Assembly (NCBI GenBank): GCA_030678995.1
Contig: JAUXTQ010000007.1
Location: 115,368-166,772, forward strand
Source of the DNA: Caulobacter sp.
Lineage (GTDB): Bacteria; Pseudomonadota; Alphaproteobacteria; Caulobacterales; Caulobacteraceae
DNA length: 51,405 nucleotides
Reading direction: 5' to 3'
Both the position numbers and the translations under genes were made by a program. The notes beneath the pieces were generated by a model, which was not told the origin of the DNA, made no database searches, and was given only the letters and a program-made list of their open reading frames with translations. Positions 6,441-13,985 of the stretch are shown one piece after another (position 1 is the first letter of the stretch; each line of letters starts with the position of its first letter).

Positions 6441-8171
6441 ATGGCCCGCAGGCCGGACGGAAGCTGGGACAAGTCGAAACTGCCCAGCCGGCATGTGACC
6501 GAGGGTCCGGCCCGCGCGCCGCACCGGTCCTACTATTACGCCATGGGCCTGGGCAGCCGCGAGATCGCCCAGCCGTTCGTCGGCGTGGCCAGCTGCTGGA
6601 ACGAGGCGGCGCCCTGCAACACCACCCTGATGCGCCAGGCCAACAAGGTGGCCGAGGGGGTCAAGGCGGCCGGGGGCACGCCGCGCGAGTTCTGCACCAT
6701 CACCGTCACCGACGGCATCGCCATGGGCCACGAGGGCATGCGCTCCTCGCTGGTCAGCCGCGACGCCATCGCCGACACGGTCGAGCTGACCATGCGCGGC
6801 CATGGCTATGACGCCCTGGTCGGGGTCGCCGGCTGCGACAAGTCCCTGCCGGGGATGATGATGGCCATGCTGCGGCTCAACGTGCCCAGCGTGTTCCTCT
6901 ATGGCGGCTCGATCCTGCCGGGCCGGCTCGACGGCCAGGACCTGACCGTCCAGGACGTGTTCGAGGCCGTCGGCCAGTTCTCCGCCGGGACGATCACCGC
7001 CGAGCGCCTCTGTCAGGTGGAGCAGCATGCCTGCCCGGGCGACGGCGCCTGCGGCGGTCAGTTCACCGCCAACACCATGGCCTGCGTGTCGGAAGCGATC
7101 GGCCTGGCGCTGCCGCTCTCCAGCGCCCTGCCGGCGGCCTATCTCGACCGGGACGCCTACGCCATCGCCTCGGGCGAGGCGGTCATGCGGCTGATCGAGC
7201 ACAACATCCGCCCGCGCGACATCTGCACCCGCAAGGCGTTCGAGAACGCCGCCGTGGTGGTGGCCGCCACCGGCGGCTCGACCAACGGCGGCCTGCACCT
7301 GCCGGCCATGGCCCATGAGTGCGGCGTCGAGTTCACGCTGAAGGACTTCGCCGAGATCGCCGCGCGCACGCCCTACATCGCCGACCTGAAGCCCGGCGGC
7401 CGGTTCGTGGCCAAGGACATGGGCGAGGCCGGCGGTGTGCCGATGCTGCTCAAGACCCTGCTGGACGGCGGCTACCTGCACGGCGACGTCATGACCGTCA
7501 CCGGCAAGACCCTGGCCGAGAACCTCGCCGACGTGGTCTGGCGCGACGATCAGGAGGTCATCCGCCCGGTTTCGAACCCACTGTCGCCGACCGGCGGCGT
7601 GGTCGGGCTGTGGGGCAACCTGGCCCCCGAGGGCTGCATCGTGAAGGTCGCCGGCCTGGCTCACCAGGTCCACCGCGGCCCCGCCCGGGTGTTCGACGGC
7701 GAGGAGGCCTGTTTCGCCGCCGTCGAGGCGCGGGACTACAGGGAAGGCGATGTGCTGGTCATCCGCTACGAGGGCGCCCGCGGCGGCCCCGGCATGCGCG
7801 AGATGCTGTCGACCACCGCCGCCCTCTACGGCCAGGGCGTCAGCAACATCGCCCTGATCACCGACGGCCGCTTCAGCGGCGCCACGCGCGGCCTGTGCAT
7901 CGGTCATGTGGGCCCCGAAGCGGCCCTGGGCGGGCCGATCGCCCTGGTCCAGGACGGCGACATCATCAACATCGACGCGACCAAGGGGACCATCGACATC
8001 GAGGTCAGCGATGAGGAACTGGCCCGCCGCAAGGCCGCCTGGACGCCGCGACAGACCGCCTACGGCAACGGCGCCCTGTGGAAATTCGCCCAGATGGTCG
8101 GGCCCGCGCACCTTGGCGCCGTGACCCATCCGGGCTTCGCCGGGGAGCGGCACGTCTACGCCGACCTATAG
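6441..8171 (+). CDS. ilvD: Dihydroxy-acid dehydratase
   Basis: A 576-residue IlvD/Edd enzyme that converts 2,3-dihydroxy-isovalerate and 2,3-dihydroxy-3-methylvalerate to the 2-keto acids in valine and isoleucine synthesis. Cysteines for the Fe-S cluster are in SCWNEAAPCN (near 52-60), VAGCDKSLPGMMMAM (near 131) and CPGDGACGGQF (near 197). SGATRG near residue 480 carries the conserved catalytic Ser region. Length and motifs favour IlvD rather than phosphogluconate dehydratase, although sugar-acid dehydratases of this family cannot be fully excluded. The ATG at 6441 is preceded by GAGGAG. A racemase-like gene starts 3 bases after the stop. Confidence 0.93.
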   Translation: MARRPDGSWDKSKLPSRHVTEGPARAPHRSYYYAMGLGSREIAQPFVGVASCWNEAAPCNTTLMRQANKVAEGVKAAGGTPREFCTITVTDGIAMGHEGMRSSLVSRDAIADTVELTMRGHGYDALVGVAGCDKSLPGMMMAMLRLNVPSVFLYGGSILPGRLDGQDLTVQDVFEAVGQFSAGTITAERLCQVEQHACPGDGACGGQFTANTMACVSEAIGLALPLSSALPAAYLDRDAYAIASGEAVMRLIEHNIRPRDICTRKAFENAAVVVAATGGSTNGGLHLPAMAHECGVEFTLKDFAEIAARTPYIADLKPGGRFVAKDMGEAGGVPMLLKTLLDGGYLHGDVMTVTGKTLAENLADVVWRDDQEVIRPVSNPLSPTGGVVGLWGNLAPEGCIVKVAGLAHQVHRGPARVFDGEEACFAAVEARDYREGDVLVIRYEGARGGPGMREMLSTTAALYGQGVSNIALITDGRFSGATRGLCIGHVGPEAALGGPIALVQDGDIINIDATKGTIDIEVSDEELARRKAAWTPRQTAYGNGALWKFAQMVGPAHLGAVTHPGFAGERHVYADL

Positions 8172-8174
8172 ACC

Positions 8175-8867
8175 ATGAAGACCATCGGCCTGATCGGCGG
8201 GGTGAGCTGGGAGAGCACCGCCTACTACTACCAGCAGCTCAACCGCATGGTCCGCGACCGGCTGGGCGGGCGGCATTCGGCGAAGGTGGTCGTGGTCTCG
8301 GTGGACTTTGCGCCGGTGGAAGCCGCCGCCGCCGAGGGCCGCTGGGACGCCGTGGCCGGCCACCTCGTCCACGCGGCGCGGCAGGTCGAGGCGGGCGGGG
8401 CCGACTGCCTGCTGATCGGGGCCAACACCATGCACAACGTGGCCGCCAGGGTTCAGGCGGCTGTGTCGATCCCGCTGATCCACATCGGCGATGCGACCGC
8501 CGACGCCCTGAAGGCCGGCGGCGCGGCCCGGCCGCTGCTGCTGGGCACCCGCTACACCATGGAGATGCCGTTCCTGCGCGACCACCTTGCGGGCCTGGAC
8601 GCCCCGACCGTGGTCCCGCCCAAGGGCGAACGCGACGAGCTGCACCGGATCATCTTCGACGAGCTGGTGGTGGGCCGTTTCCTGCCGGAGTCGAAGGCGA
8701 CCATGCTGGCCATGATCGCGGCGGCCCGGCGCGATCAGGGCGCGGACGCGGTGATCTTCGGCTGCACCGAGCTGGGCCTGCTGGCGATGCCGGAGGAGTC
8801 GGCCCTGCCGGTGTTCGACACCGCCGAGATCCACGCCAGGGCGGCCATCGACTTCGCCCTGGGCTGA
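8175..8867 (+). CDS. Aspartate/glutamate racemase family protein
   Basis: A 230-residue protein beginning MKTIGLIGGVSWESTAYYY, the standard N-terminus of the YgeA-like PLP-independent racemase branch. The second catalytic Cys is present in FGCTELGLL near residue 195. The first catalytic position, Cys in most racemases and Thr in the E. coli enzyme, lies directly before NTMH and is Ala here (IGANTMH near residue 83). One-sided catalysis, a changed reaction or a non-racemase role are therefore possible. Only 3 bases separate it from ilvD, so cotranscription is likely. Confidence 0.88.
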   Translation: MKTIGLIGGVSWESTAYYYQQLNRMVRDRLGGRHSAKVVVVSVDFAPVEAAAAEGRWDAVAGHLVHAARQVEAGGADCLLIGANTMHNVAARVQAAVSIPLIHIGDATADALKAGGAARPLLLGTRYTMEMPFLRDHLAGLDAPTVVPPKGERDELHRIIFDELVVGRFLPESKATMLAMIAAARRDQGADAVIFGCTELGLLAMPEESALPVFDTAEIHARAAIDFALG

Positions 8868-8870
8868 GCC

Positions 8871-9275
8871 TCAGCGGTTGCGCAGGCCGTCGGCCAGCCG
8901 GGTGAAGGCGCCGTCGAACATCGCCCGCACTTCCTCGTCGATCTCGAGTCCGGCCAGGGCCTGACGCATACAGGCCATCCATTGGTCCCGCTCGGCAGGG
9001 CCGATGGCATAAGGTGCGTGGGCCGACATGATGCACTTGCGGTCAGGCCGGGCATTGTAGACCGGCGGCCCGCCGGACCAGCCGCTCAGCCAGTCGAACA
9101 GTTTGTCGCGGATGTCGGTGAGGTCCGCGGCGTGCAAGGCGCGGATGCCGGCGGCCGCCGGATCGCGGTCCATCACGTCGTAGAAGGCGTCCACCAGCCG
9201 GCGTAGCACCGGTGCGCCGCCCAGCAGCTCATAGGGCGAAGCGGCGGGGCGCTCGATGGTGTCGGTCCTGGCCAT
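8871..9275 (-). CDS. Truncated hemoglobin (group II-like)
   Basis: A 134-residue globin of the 2-on-2 fold. VDAFYDVMDRDP holds the B-helix Tyr, SAHAPYAIG holds the proximal His, and ERDQWMACM holds the Trp at the G8 position diagnostic of group II. Such proteins bind O2 or NO, or handle peroxide and sulfide chemistry. The ATG at 9275 (MARTDTIERP) is preferred; an upstream start would add 12 untypical residues. An FNR/FixK-like box is centred about 43 bases upstream, and nnrU lies next to it on the same strand, so a role in low oxygen or nitrosative stress is a reasonable inference. It converges with the racemase gene. Confidence 0.88.
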   Translation of the reverse strand: MARTDTIERPAASPYELLGGAPVLRRLVDAFYDVMDRDPAAAGIRALHAADLTDIRDKLFDWLSGWSGGPPVYNARPDRKCIMSAHAPYAIGPAERDQWMACMRQALAGLEIDEEVRAMFDGAFTRLADGLRNR

Positions 9276-9310
9276 GCTGACGTCCTGCCGCACAAGCGCA
9301 GGCCGCATCA

Positions 9311-9324
9311 TTGACCTGGATCAT
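9311..9324 (-). promoter_or_regulatory. FNR/FixK-type box upstream of the truncated globin
   Basis: TTGACCTGGATCAT fits TTGA(T/C)-N4-(A/G)TCAA with one mismatch at the last base. FixK boxes commonly have the central CTGG. Its centre is about 42 bases from the globin ATG. If the activator acts at the usual -41.5 position, transcription would start almost at the start codon, giving a leaderless mRNA. Confidence 0.5.
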
Positions 9325-9336
9325 TCGGGCGAGGCG

Positions 9337-10023
9337 TCAGCCCAGCGGGGCGACCCCGAACAGCATCGGGTGAGCCCACAGCAGGGCGGCCCAGACGACC
9401 ACCGCCAGCAGCAGCCGCCACCAGCCGATCTCGCCCAGCGACAGCTTCTGCTTGCCGGCCAGGATCGCCGCGAACGGCACATTGGAGGTCCGGGCGACGA
9501 AGGCGTCGTACTTCGCCCCCAGGGCCTTGCGGCGCTTGGCGTCGATGCTGGGCCCACCCAGCAGGGCCAGGACCAGCAGGGCTCCGAACAGGATCACGCT
9601 GGGCAGGTCGCCATTGGCCAGCAGGTGGCCGACGGCCCAGACCGCCACGCCCCACAGGAACGGATGGCGGGTGACGCGCAGCATGCCCTTTACCGCGTCG
9701 GGCCGGTCCAGGGCGCCTTCCTGCTTCACGCTGGTCGGGTTGGGCGTCAGCAGACCGGGCACGAGCAGCAGCAGGGCCAGCAGCATGATGACGAGGCCGC
9801 CATGGCGGGCGCCGGCGCCCAGGTCCCACAGCACCGGGCCGGCCCCCTTGGCCTGGCCGTAGGCCATGCTCAGCCAGACGATCCCGCCCAGCGAGGCCAG
9901 CGAGAACAGGCCCATGTAGGGCCCCTCCTTGATCACACCGACCAGCACCCCCCGCAGGGCGGTGCCCGAGACCAGCAGATGCAGCAGAACGAAGAAGGCG
10001 GCGGCGGCGATCAGACCGGACAT
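9337..10023 (-). CDS. nnrU: NnrU family integral membrane protein
   Basis: A 228-residue protein with about six hydrophobic segments (LIAAAAFFVLLHLLVSGT at the N-terminus, GLVIMLLALLLLVPGLL in the middle). It carries the NnrU/isoprenylcysteine-methyltransferase-like signature RVTRHPFLWGVAVW. NnrU was first linked to nitrite and nitric oxide metabolism in denitrifiers, but the family is also common in organisms without denitrification, and its reaction is unknown. ATG at 10023 follows CTGGAGG in the sense orientation. The neighbouring truncated globin gene and the FNR-like box between them support a link to NO or oxygen limitation. Confidence 0.87.
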   Translation of the reverse strand: MSGLIAAAAFFVLLHLLVSGTALRGVLVGVIKEGPYMGLFSLASLGGIVWLSMAYGQAKGAGPVLWDLGAGARHGGLVIMLLALLLLVPGLLTPNPTSVKQEGALDRPDAVKGMLRVTRHPFLWGVAVWAVGHLLANGDLPSVILFGALLVLALLGGPSIDAKRRKALGAKYDAFVARTSNVPFAAILAGKQKLSLGEIGWWRLLLAVVVWAALLWAHPMLFGVAPLG

Positions 10024-10067
10024 GGCGAACCTCCAGGGTGTCGATCAGGGCAGGGTGCGCCCTGTAA

Positions 10068-10080
10068 TTTACACTGTCAA
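10068..10080 (-). promoter_or_regulatory. Imperfect palindrome and possible promoter upstream of nnrU
   Basis: TTTACACTGTCAA (TTGACAGTGTAAA in the sense of nnrU) is a near-perfect inverted repeat of the TetR-operator type. A TATAAT stands directly beside it at 10080-10085 on the minus strand, about 60 bases before the nnrU ATG. It is a local AT-rich stretch in GC-rich surroundings. The assignment is tentative. Confidence 0.35.
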
Positions 10081-10767
10081 TTATATGAGCCGGGGTGGAT
10101 CCTCGTCGGGAGGCTCGTCGCCTTCATCGTCCTCATCGTCCCACGGCGGCGGCTCTTCGGCGACTGGCGCCACCGGGGCGACCGGTTTCGGCGGCGGCGC
10201 GGCCACGATCGGCGCGGCCACGACCGGCGCGGGCTTCGGCGCGGGCGGACGGCGCAGGATGGCGTCGGCCCGGGCCAGCCAGCGGTTGGACTCCTCAATG
10301 GCCGCGCCCGGCGACCAGTCGTCCCGCCGCGCCTCGTCGCCGCGCAGCCACAGGTCCAGGGTGAAATCGGGACTGCGCGGATCGTCGAAGAGCAGCCGCA
10401 GGGTCACCTGGTCGGCGGAGGAGACCACCTGATCCAGGGCCCGCCGCGGTTCGCCCCGGTACACCCGGGCGGCGACCTGGCCGTCGATGATCAGTTCGGC
10501 GCCGATCAGTTCGTCGATGCGGTAGATCAGGCACCAGTTTCCCCGGTCCCAGGCAACGGCGGCCAGGCCCATGTCGAAGGAGAAGCCCGCGCCACGGCCG
10601 CGCCCCCGGGCCAGCACCACGGCCTCCGGCTCGCCCTTCAGCACCCGGCGCAGGGCCCGCTGCATCCGCCGGAGCTCGTCGAGGTACCACAGCGCCAGGC
10701 TGCCGATGAAGGTCACGGCCGTCCCAGCCAGTCCCAGCATCAGCAGCAGGCGCGCCATGTCCGTCAT
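10081..10767 (-). CDS. Membrane-anchored protein of unknown function with acidic proline-rich tail
   Basis: A 228-residue protein. One transmembrane helix near the N-terminus (MARLLLMLGLAGTAVTFIGSL) is followed by a basic stretch (LDELRRMQRALRRVLKG), so the rest is probably cytoplasmic. Residues about 45-170 form a compact domain (AVAWDRGNWCLIYRIDELIG, LRLLFDDPRSPDFTLDLW) that I do not recognise. The last 50 residues are low complexity: repeated Pro/Ala/Val, then WDDEDDEGDEPPDEDPP. The tail looks like a flexible interaction segment. It is transcribed in the same direction as nnrU, but an AT-rich promoter-like stretch separates them. Confidence 0.75.
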   Translation of the reverse strand: MTDMARLLLMLGLAGTAVTFIGSLALWYLDELRRMQRALRRVLKGEPEAVVLARGRGRGAGFSFDMGLAAVAWDRGNWCLIYRIDELIGAELIIDGQVAARVYRGEPRRALDQVVSSADQVTLRLLFDDPRSPDFTLDLWLRGDEARRDDWSPGAAIEESNRWLARADAILRRPPAPKPAPVVAAPIVAAPPPKPVAPVAPVAEEPPPWDDEDDEGDEPPDEDPPRLI

Positions 10768-10802
10768 GCCCGCAGGCTAGACAGAGTCCGCCGGGAAGTC
10801 AG

Positions 10803-11606
10803 CTAAGGCCGGCGGAAGCTGTAGGTCTCCGACGACAGGCGGTTGTCGCGCATGAAGGCGGCGATCGATTCGTAGCTCGCGGTGACGATGGGCCCGGACT
10901 GGTCGTCGGTGGCGAGGCGCGCGTCGATCATCGGGCCGAACAGTCGTTGCAGCGGTCCGGCCTTGATCACCGAGGGCCTGAACCAGGCTTTCAGATTGAG
11001 CGCGATCTGCGCCGGCTCGCCGGTTTCCCAGGCCGCGGCGGCGATGACGTCGAGCATGAAGGTGTTGCAGTTCTGGTGGCGACGGTCGAACGGGCTGTCG
11101 ATCAGGCTGTAGGACGGCACATGCAGGGCGGCGTAGGTCGGCGAGTCGACCAGGCCCAGCAGGCGGCGCTGCATCTCCGGCGTCGGCACGATCACCGCCA
11201 CATCGTCCTCGACGCTGCCCAGCATGAAGTCGGTGGGCCAGTCCTGGACCAGCGAGGACACCGTCCGGGGCCGGGCTTTGCCGTCGCCGTGATAGAGGTT
11301 GTAGACCGCGTAGCCCTTAAGCCCGCGGCCGTCGGCGGCGGCCACCTCGCGGTAGATCCACAGGGCCCCGTGGGTATAGGCCAGCCCCGCCGGCATGGCC
11401 TTGCGCGGCCGGCCGGAGCGCCAGACCAAAGCCACCCGCGCCCCGCGGGCGGCCAGGTCCTTCTCCAGCGCCTTGCCGAAGGCCGCGGCCTCCGGCGCCG
11501 TGAACCGGCCGCTGACCGCCGCGGCGGAGCTGTCCTGCGCGTAGGCCGGCTCGGAAATCGTCAGCGGCGCCAGAGCCAGCAGGCCGGCGAGGGCGATCGC
11601 CCTCAT
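10803..11606 (-). CDS. DUF2145 family exported protein
   Basis: A 267-residue protein with a signal peptide (MRAIALAGLLALAPLTISEPAYAQ). The body has the DUF2145 pattern: VWRSGRPRKAMPAGLAYTHGALWIY, GYAVYNLYHG, LVQDWPTDF, then NCNTFMLDVIAAAAWE near residue 180. His of YTH and Cys of NCN are the conserved candidates for an active site resembling NlpC/papain-like hydrolases, but no activity is established. The start codon overlaps the stop of the upstream small exported protein by four bases, so the two genes form an operon, probably controlled by the palindromic sites near 12 kb. Confidence 0.83.
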   Translation of the reverse strand: MRAIALAGLLALAPLTISEPAYAQDSSAAAVSGRFTAPEAAAFGKALEKDLAARGARVALVWRSGRPRKAMPAGLAYTHGALWIYREVAAADGRGLKGYAVYNLYHGDGKARPRTVSSLVQDWPTDFMLGSVEDDVAVIVPTPEMQRRLLGLVDSPTYAALHVPSYSLIDSPFDRRHQNCNTFMLDVIAAAAWETGEPAQIALNLKAWFRPSVIKAGPLQRLFGPMIDARLATDDQSGPIVTASYESIAAFMRDNRLSSETYSFRRP

Positions 11607-11974
11607 TTCGGCTGGGCGTCGTAGGGGACCTGCGGCGCCGGCTGGGGCTTGAGGATCACCTCGTCGGTCACCGACAGCGGCGAGGTGGCGAATTCGCCGC
11701 TCTCGGCCGCCGCATCGAAGACCTCTTCGCCCACAGCCGAGGCGCTTTCGCCCAGGACCTGGGCCGAGCCGCCCGCGAGCACGGACCCTGCGCCGGCGAC
11801 GGCGAGGGGGACGGTGACCACGCCGGCCACCGTCTTGATGCCGGCTTCAGCGATGGCGGCGACGGCTTCCGCCGATTCCTCGGAGGCGCCGGAATAGACG
11901 CTGTCGGCGGCGGCGGCCGGCGTGGCGGTCGCCGCGAGGGCGGCGCAGAAGGCGGCATAGGTCAGAAAGCGCAT
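11603..11974 (-). CDS. Small alanine-rich exported protein, partner of DUF2145
   Basis: A 123-residue protein with a signal peptide (MRFLTYAAFCAALAATATPAAA). A hydrophobic, Gly/Ala/Val-rich core (IKTVAGVVTVPLAVAGAGSV) is followed by a polar C-terminus (DEVILKPQPAPQVPYDAQPK). No known domain is apparent. The ATG at 11974 has AGGAG upstream and is better than a start 72 bases earlier, which would place a non-hydrophobic extension before the signal. Translational coupling (ATGA overlap) with the DUF2145 gene suggests a joint function in the envelope. Confidence 0.78.
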   Translation of the reverse strand: MRFLTYAAFCAALAATATPAAAADSVYSGASEESAEAVAAIAEAGIKTVAGVVTVPLAVAGAGSVLAGGSAQVLGESASAVGEEVFDAAAESGEFATSPLSVTDEVILKPQPAPQVPYDAQPK

Positions 11975-11988
11975 CTCGATCTCCTGAT

Positions 11989-12004
11989 GTGAGCAATCAC
12001 TCAC
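11989..12004. promoter_or_regulatory. Palindromic operator, proximal copy
   Basis: GTGAGCAATCACTCAC is an inverted repeat (GTGAG-N6-CTCAC) lying 15-30 bases upstream of the start at 11974. A sister site begins 46 bases further upstream. The form (TGAGTGA half-sites) is typical of TetR-family operators; no TetR-type regulator is encoded in the window. Confidence 0.6.
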
Positions 12005-12034
12005 TATCAGGACGACGCGGAGCAACCAACGGGC

Positions 12035-12050
12035 GTGAGTGGTCACTCAC
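12035..12050. promoter_or_regulatory. Palindromic operator, distal copy
   Basis: GTGAGTGGTCACTCAC is an almost perfect palindrome, 13 of 16 bases identical to the proximal copy. It ends just before the stop of the EthD gene. Two copies in one short promoter region suggest cooperative repression of the DUF2145 operon. Confidence 0.6.
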
Positions 12051-12051
12051 A

Positions 12052-12426
12052 TCATTGTGAACCGATGATCACATGCTCCTGGCCCCACCAGAGGGGTGAT
12101 CTCGACAGGTCGATGAACCGCTTTTCGTCCTCAAACAACAAGCGCCCGGCCTCACGCGCCTCCGGGTTGTCGGCGTTGGCGGCCAGGTCCTCGAAGCTGT
12201 CCCACCACAGTTCGGCCACGCCGTCATAGCCCTCCGGCCCGCCCCGCGAGGCGCGGGTATCGGCGCTGACCTCCAGCGGAAAACTGTGCATCTGCACGTA
12301 TCGGCGGATGCGCAGCACGTCCTTCACGCTGGCCACCAGCGGGGCGTGGGTCTTGATCCAGTAGTCCTGAAAGCGCTCCCGGGTGAACTCCGGACGGCGG
12401 GTCAGGCAGAAGGTCAGCTTGATCAC
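12052..12426 (-). CDS. EthD domain-containing protein (dimeric alpha/beta barrel)
   Basis: A 124-residue protein beginning MIKLTFCLTRRPEFTRERFQ, the typical EthD opening, with HAPLVAS around residue 27 and a GYDGVAELWWDS strand near 67. EthD-fold proteins are small dimeric ferredoxin-like barrels. EthD itself is needed for ethyl tert-butyl ether oxidation, and most homologues are of unknown function. The start overlaps the stop of xth by four bases, so it is translated from the same message; the functional connection is unclear. Confidence 0.85.
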   Translation of the reverse strand: MIKLTFCLTRRPEFTRERFQDYWIKTHAPLVASVKDVLRIRRYVQMHSFPLEVSADTRASRGGPEGYDGVAELWWDSFEDLAANADNPEAREAGRLLFEDEKRFIDLSRSPLWWGQEHVIIGSQ

Positions 12427-13202
12427 AGGGCCAGCTCCACCACCACCGGCACATGGTCGGACGGCTTCTCCCGCCCCCGCACGTCGCGGTGGATCTCGAA
12501 GCCGGTCAGGCGGTCGGCGGCCTGGGGAGAGAGCAGGGCGTGGTCGATGCGGATGCCGTGGTTCCGGGGCCAGGCGCCGGCCTGGTAGTCCCAGAAGGTG
12601 TATTCGCCGGCCCCGCCGTCCATCTGCATGAAGGCGTCGGTCAGGCCAAGGTTCTGCAGCGCCCGGTAGGCGGCCTTGCTCTCTGGCTGGAACAGGGCGT
12701 CGCCCAGCCAGCCCTCCGGCTTGTCGGCGTCCTCTTGCCGGGGAATGACGTTGTAGTCGCCGGCGATGACCAGCGGTTCCTCGTACTTCAGCAGGTCGAT
12801 GGCGTGCGTGCGCAGCCGCTCCATCCAGGCCAGCTTGTAGGCGAATTTCTCGGTCCCGACCGGATTGCCGTTGGGCAGGTAGATGCCGGCCATCCGCACC
12901 GGCCTGGGTCCGGAAATCACCGCCTCGATGTAGCGGGCCTGCTCATCGCCGTCGTCGCCCGGCAGGCCGCGGCGGATGTCCTCCATCGGCGTCTTCGAGA
13001 GCATGGCCACGCCGTTGTAGGTCTTCTGGCCATGGACGGCGACATTGTAGCCCAGCCGCTCGAAGGCCTCGGCGGGGAACTTCTCGTCGACGCACTTGAT
13101 CTCCTGCAGCACCGCCACATCGGGCATCGCTTCCTCGAACCAGCCCAATACAGTTTCCAGGCGAGCGTTGACGGAGTTCACATTCCAGGTGGCGAGGCGC
13201 AT
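12423..13202 (-). CDS. xth: Exodeoxyribonuclease III (AP endonuclease)
   Basis: A 259-residue enzyme of the exonuclease III/APE1 family acting on abasic sites and 3'-blocked ends in base excision repair. It starts MRLATWNVNSVNARL. LQEIKC near residue 33 supplies the metal-binding Glu, AGDYNVIP near 150 the Asp/Asn pair, and EKPSDHVPVVVEL at the C-terminus the catalytic Asp/His. NGNPVGTEKFAYKL near 110 is the conserved Tyr-containing segment. Length and order match bacterial XthA. It is the first gene of a two-gene unit with the EthD gene. Confidence 0.95.
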   Translation of the reverse strand: MRLATWNVNSVNARLETVLGWFEEAMPDVAVLQEIKCVDEKFPAEAFERLGYNVAVHGQKTYNGVAMLSKTPMEDIRRGLPGDDGDEQARYIEAVISGPRPVRMAGIYLPNGNPVGTEKFAYKLAWMERLRTHAIDLLKYEEPLVIAGDYNVIPRQEDADKPEGWLGDALFQPESKAAYRALQNLGLTDAFMQMDGGAGEYTFWDYQAGAWPRNHGIRIDHALLSPQAADRLTGFEIHRDVRGREKPSDHVPVVVELAL

Positions 13203-13238
13203 TGACGGCTCCGGCTGCGGCAGCGAAGGCTATGTCCC

Positions 13239-13577
13239 ATGGCAAGGGGGCTCAAGGCCAACGAGACATTAGACCGCCGCACGAGGCTCGTGCTGCTGGT
13301 TCTGGCCACCTGCGCCTGCGCCGGATTCGCCCTGATCGGGGTAGTCGGCGCCCTGTTTTCGCCGCTGGTCTTCGATGAGCGAGGAAACCTGCTCAACCCG
13401 CTGGCCTGGCTCGGCTTCTTGCTGATGGTCGGCTTCTGGATCGTCTGTATCGTCGGGCCGTTCGTGGCCTGGATCCTGTGGCGCCGTGAGCGGGAATCCC
13501 TCGCCTGGGCGGCCATGAGCGCGCCCCTGATCTGGGGCCTGGCGACCATCACGGTGCTTCAGTTCGTGCCCGGCTAA
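13239..13577 (+). CDS. Small membrane protein of unknown function
   Basis: A 112-residue protein with three predicted transmembrane helices: RLVLLVLATCACAGFALIGV, WLGFLLMVGFWIVCIVGPFV and MSAPLIWGLATITVLQFV. A cytoplasmic WRRERES loop joins the last two. No domain is recognised. Its stop overlaps that of the convergent erpA gene by four bases, so no terminator can lie between them. Confidence 0.7.
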   Translation: MARGLKANETLDRRTRLVLLVLATCACAGFALIGVVGALFSPLVFDERGNLLNPLAWLGFLLMVGFWIVCIVGPFVAWILWRRERESLAWAAMSAPLIWGLATITVLQFVPG

Positions 13578-13906
13578 ATCGAGAAACTCACGCCGCAGCC
13601 GCAGCTGGACCGGGCGTTGGGGTTGCGGATGCGGAATTCCGCGCTGGCCAGTTCATCGACGAAGTCGATCACCGAGCCCTTGAGCAGGCCCAACGAAATG
13701 GGGTCCACCAGGGCCGCTGCGCCGTCACGCTCGACCCGCAGATCCTCGTCCTCGCCGCTTTCCACCAGGTCGAAGCGGTACTGGAAGCCCGAGCAGCCGC
13801 CGCCATCGACCGCCACCCGAAGCATCAACGGGCGACCCTCGCTCTCACCGATGCTGCGAATCCGGCGGGCGGCCTGTTCGGAAAGGGTTACGGCGGCGTC
13901 GGTCAT
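13574..13906 (-). CDS. erpA: A-type iron-sulfur cluster insertion protein
   Basis: A 110-residue HesB/IscA-family protein. The three conserved cysteines are in GGGCSGFQY near residue 38 and in [11 protein letters not shown] at the C-terminus. Such proteins transfer Fe-S clusters to apo-targets. In alphaproteobacteria the copy beside dgt is the usual ErpA-like one, hence the symbol; assignment as IscA or SufA cannot be fully excluded. It is divergent from dgt across 79 bases. Confidence 0.9.
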   Translation of the reverse strand: MTDAAVTLSEQAARRIRSIGESEGRPLMLRVAVDGGGCSGFQYRFDLVESGEDEDLRVERDGAAALVDPISLGLLKGSVIDFVDELASAEFRIRNPNARSSCGCGVSFSI

Positions 13907-13985
13907 GGCTGTGGAAAACTCGTGTGTATCCTATATGTGCAACCCCGCGCCCCGGGGAAAGGGGCGATCGACACCAGGCCGCGCG

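Noticed and set aside
6225..8153. Long open frame of about 640 codons antisense to ilvD
   Set aside because: Its composition (Gly/His/Asp/Ala-rich without motifs) is the usual mirror of a high-GC coding strand; the sense strand has clear IlvD motifs.
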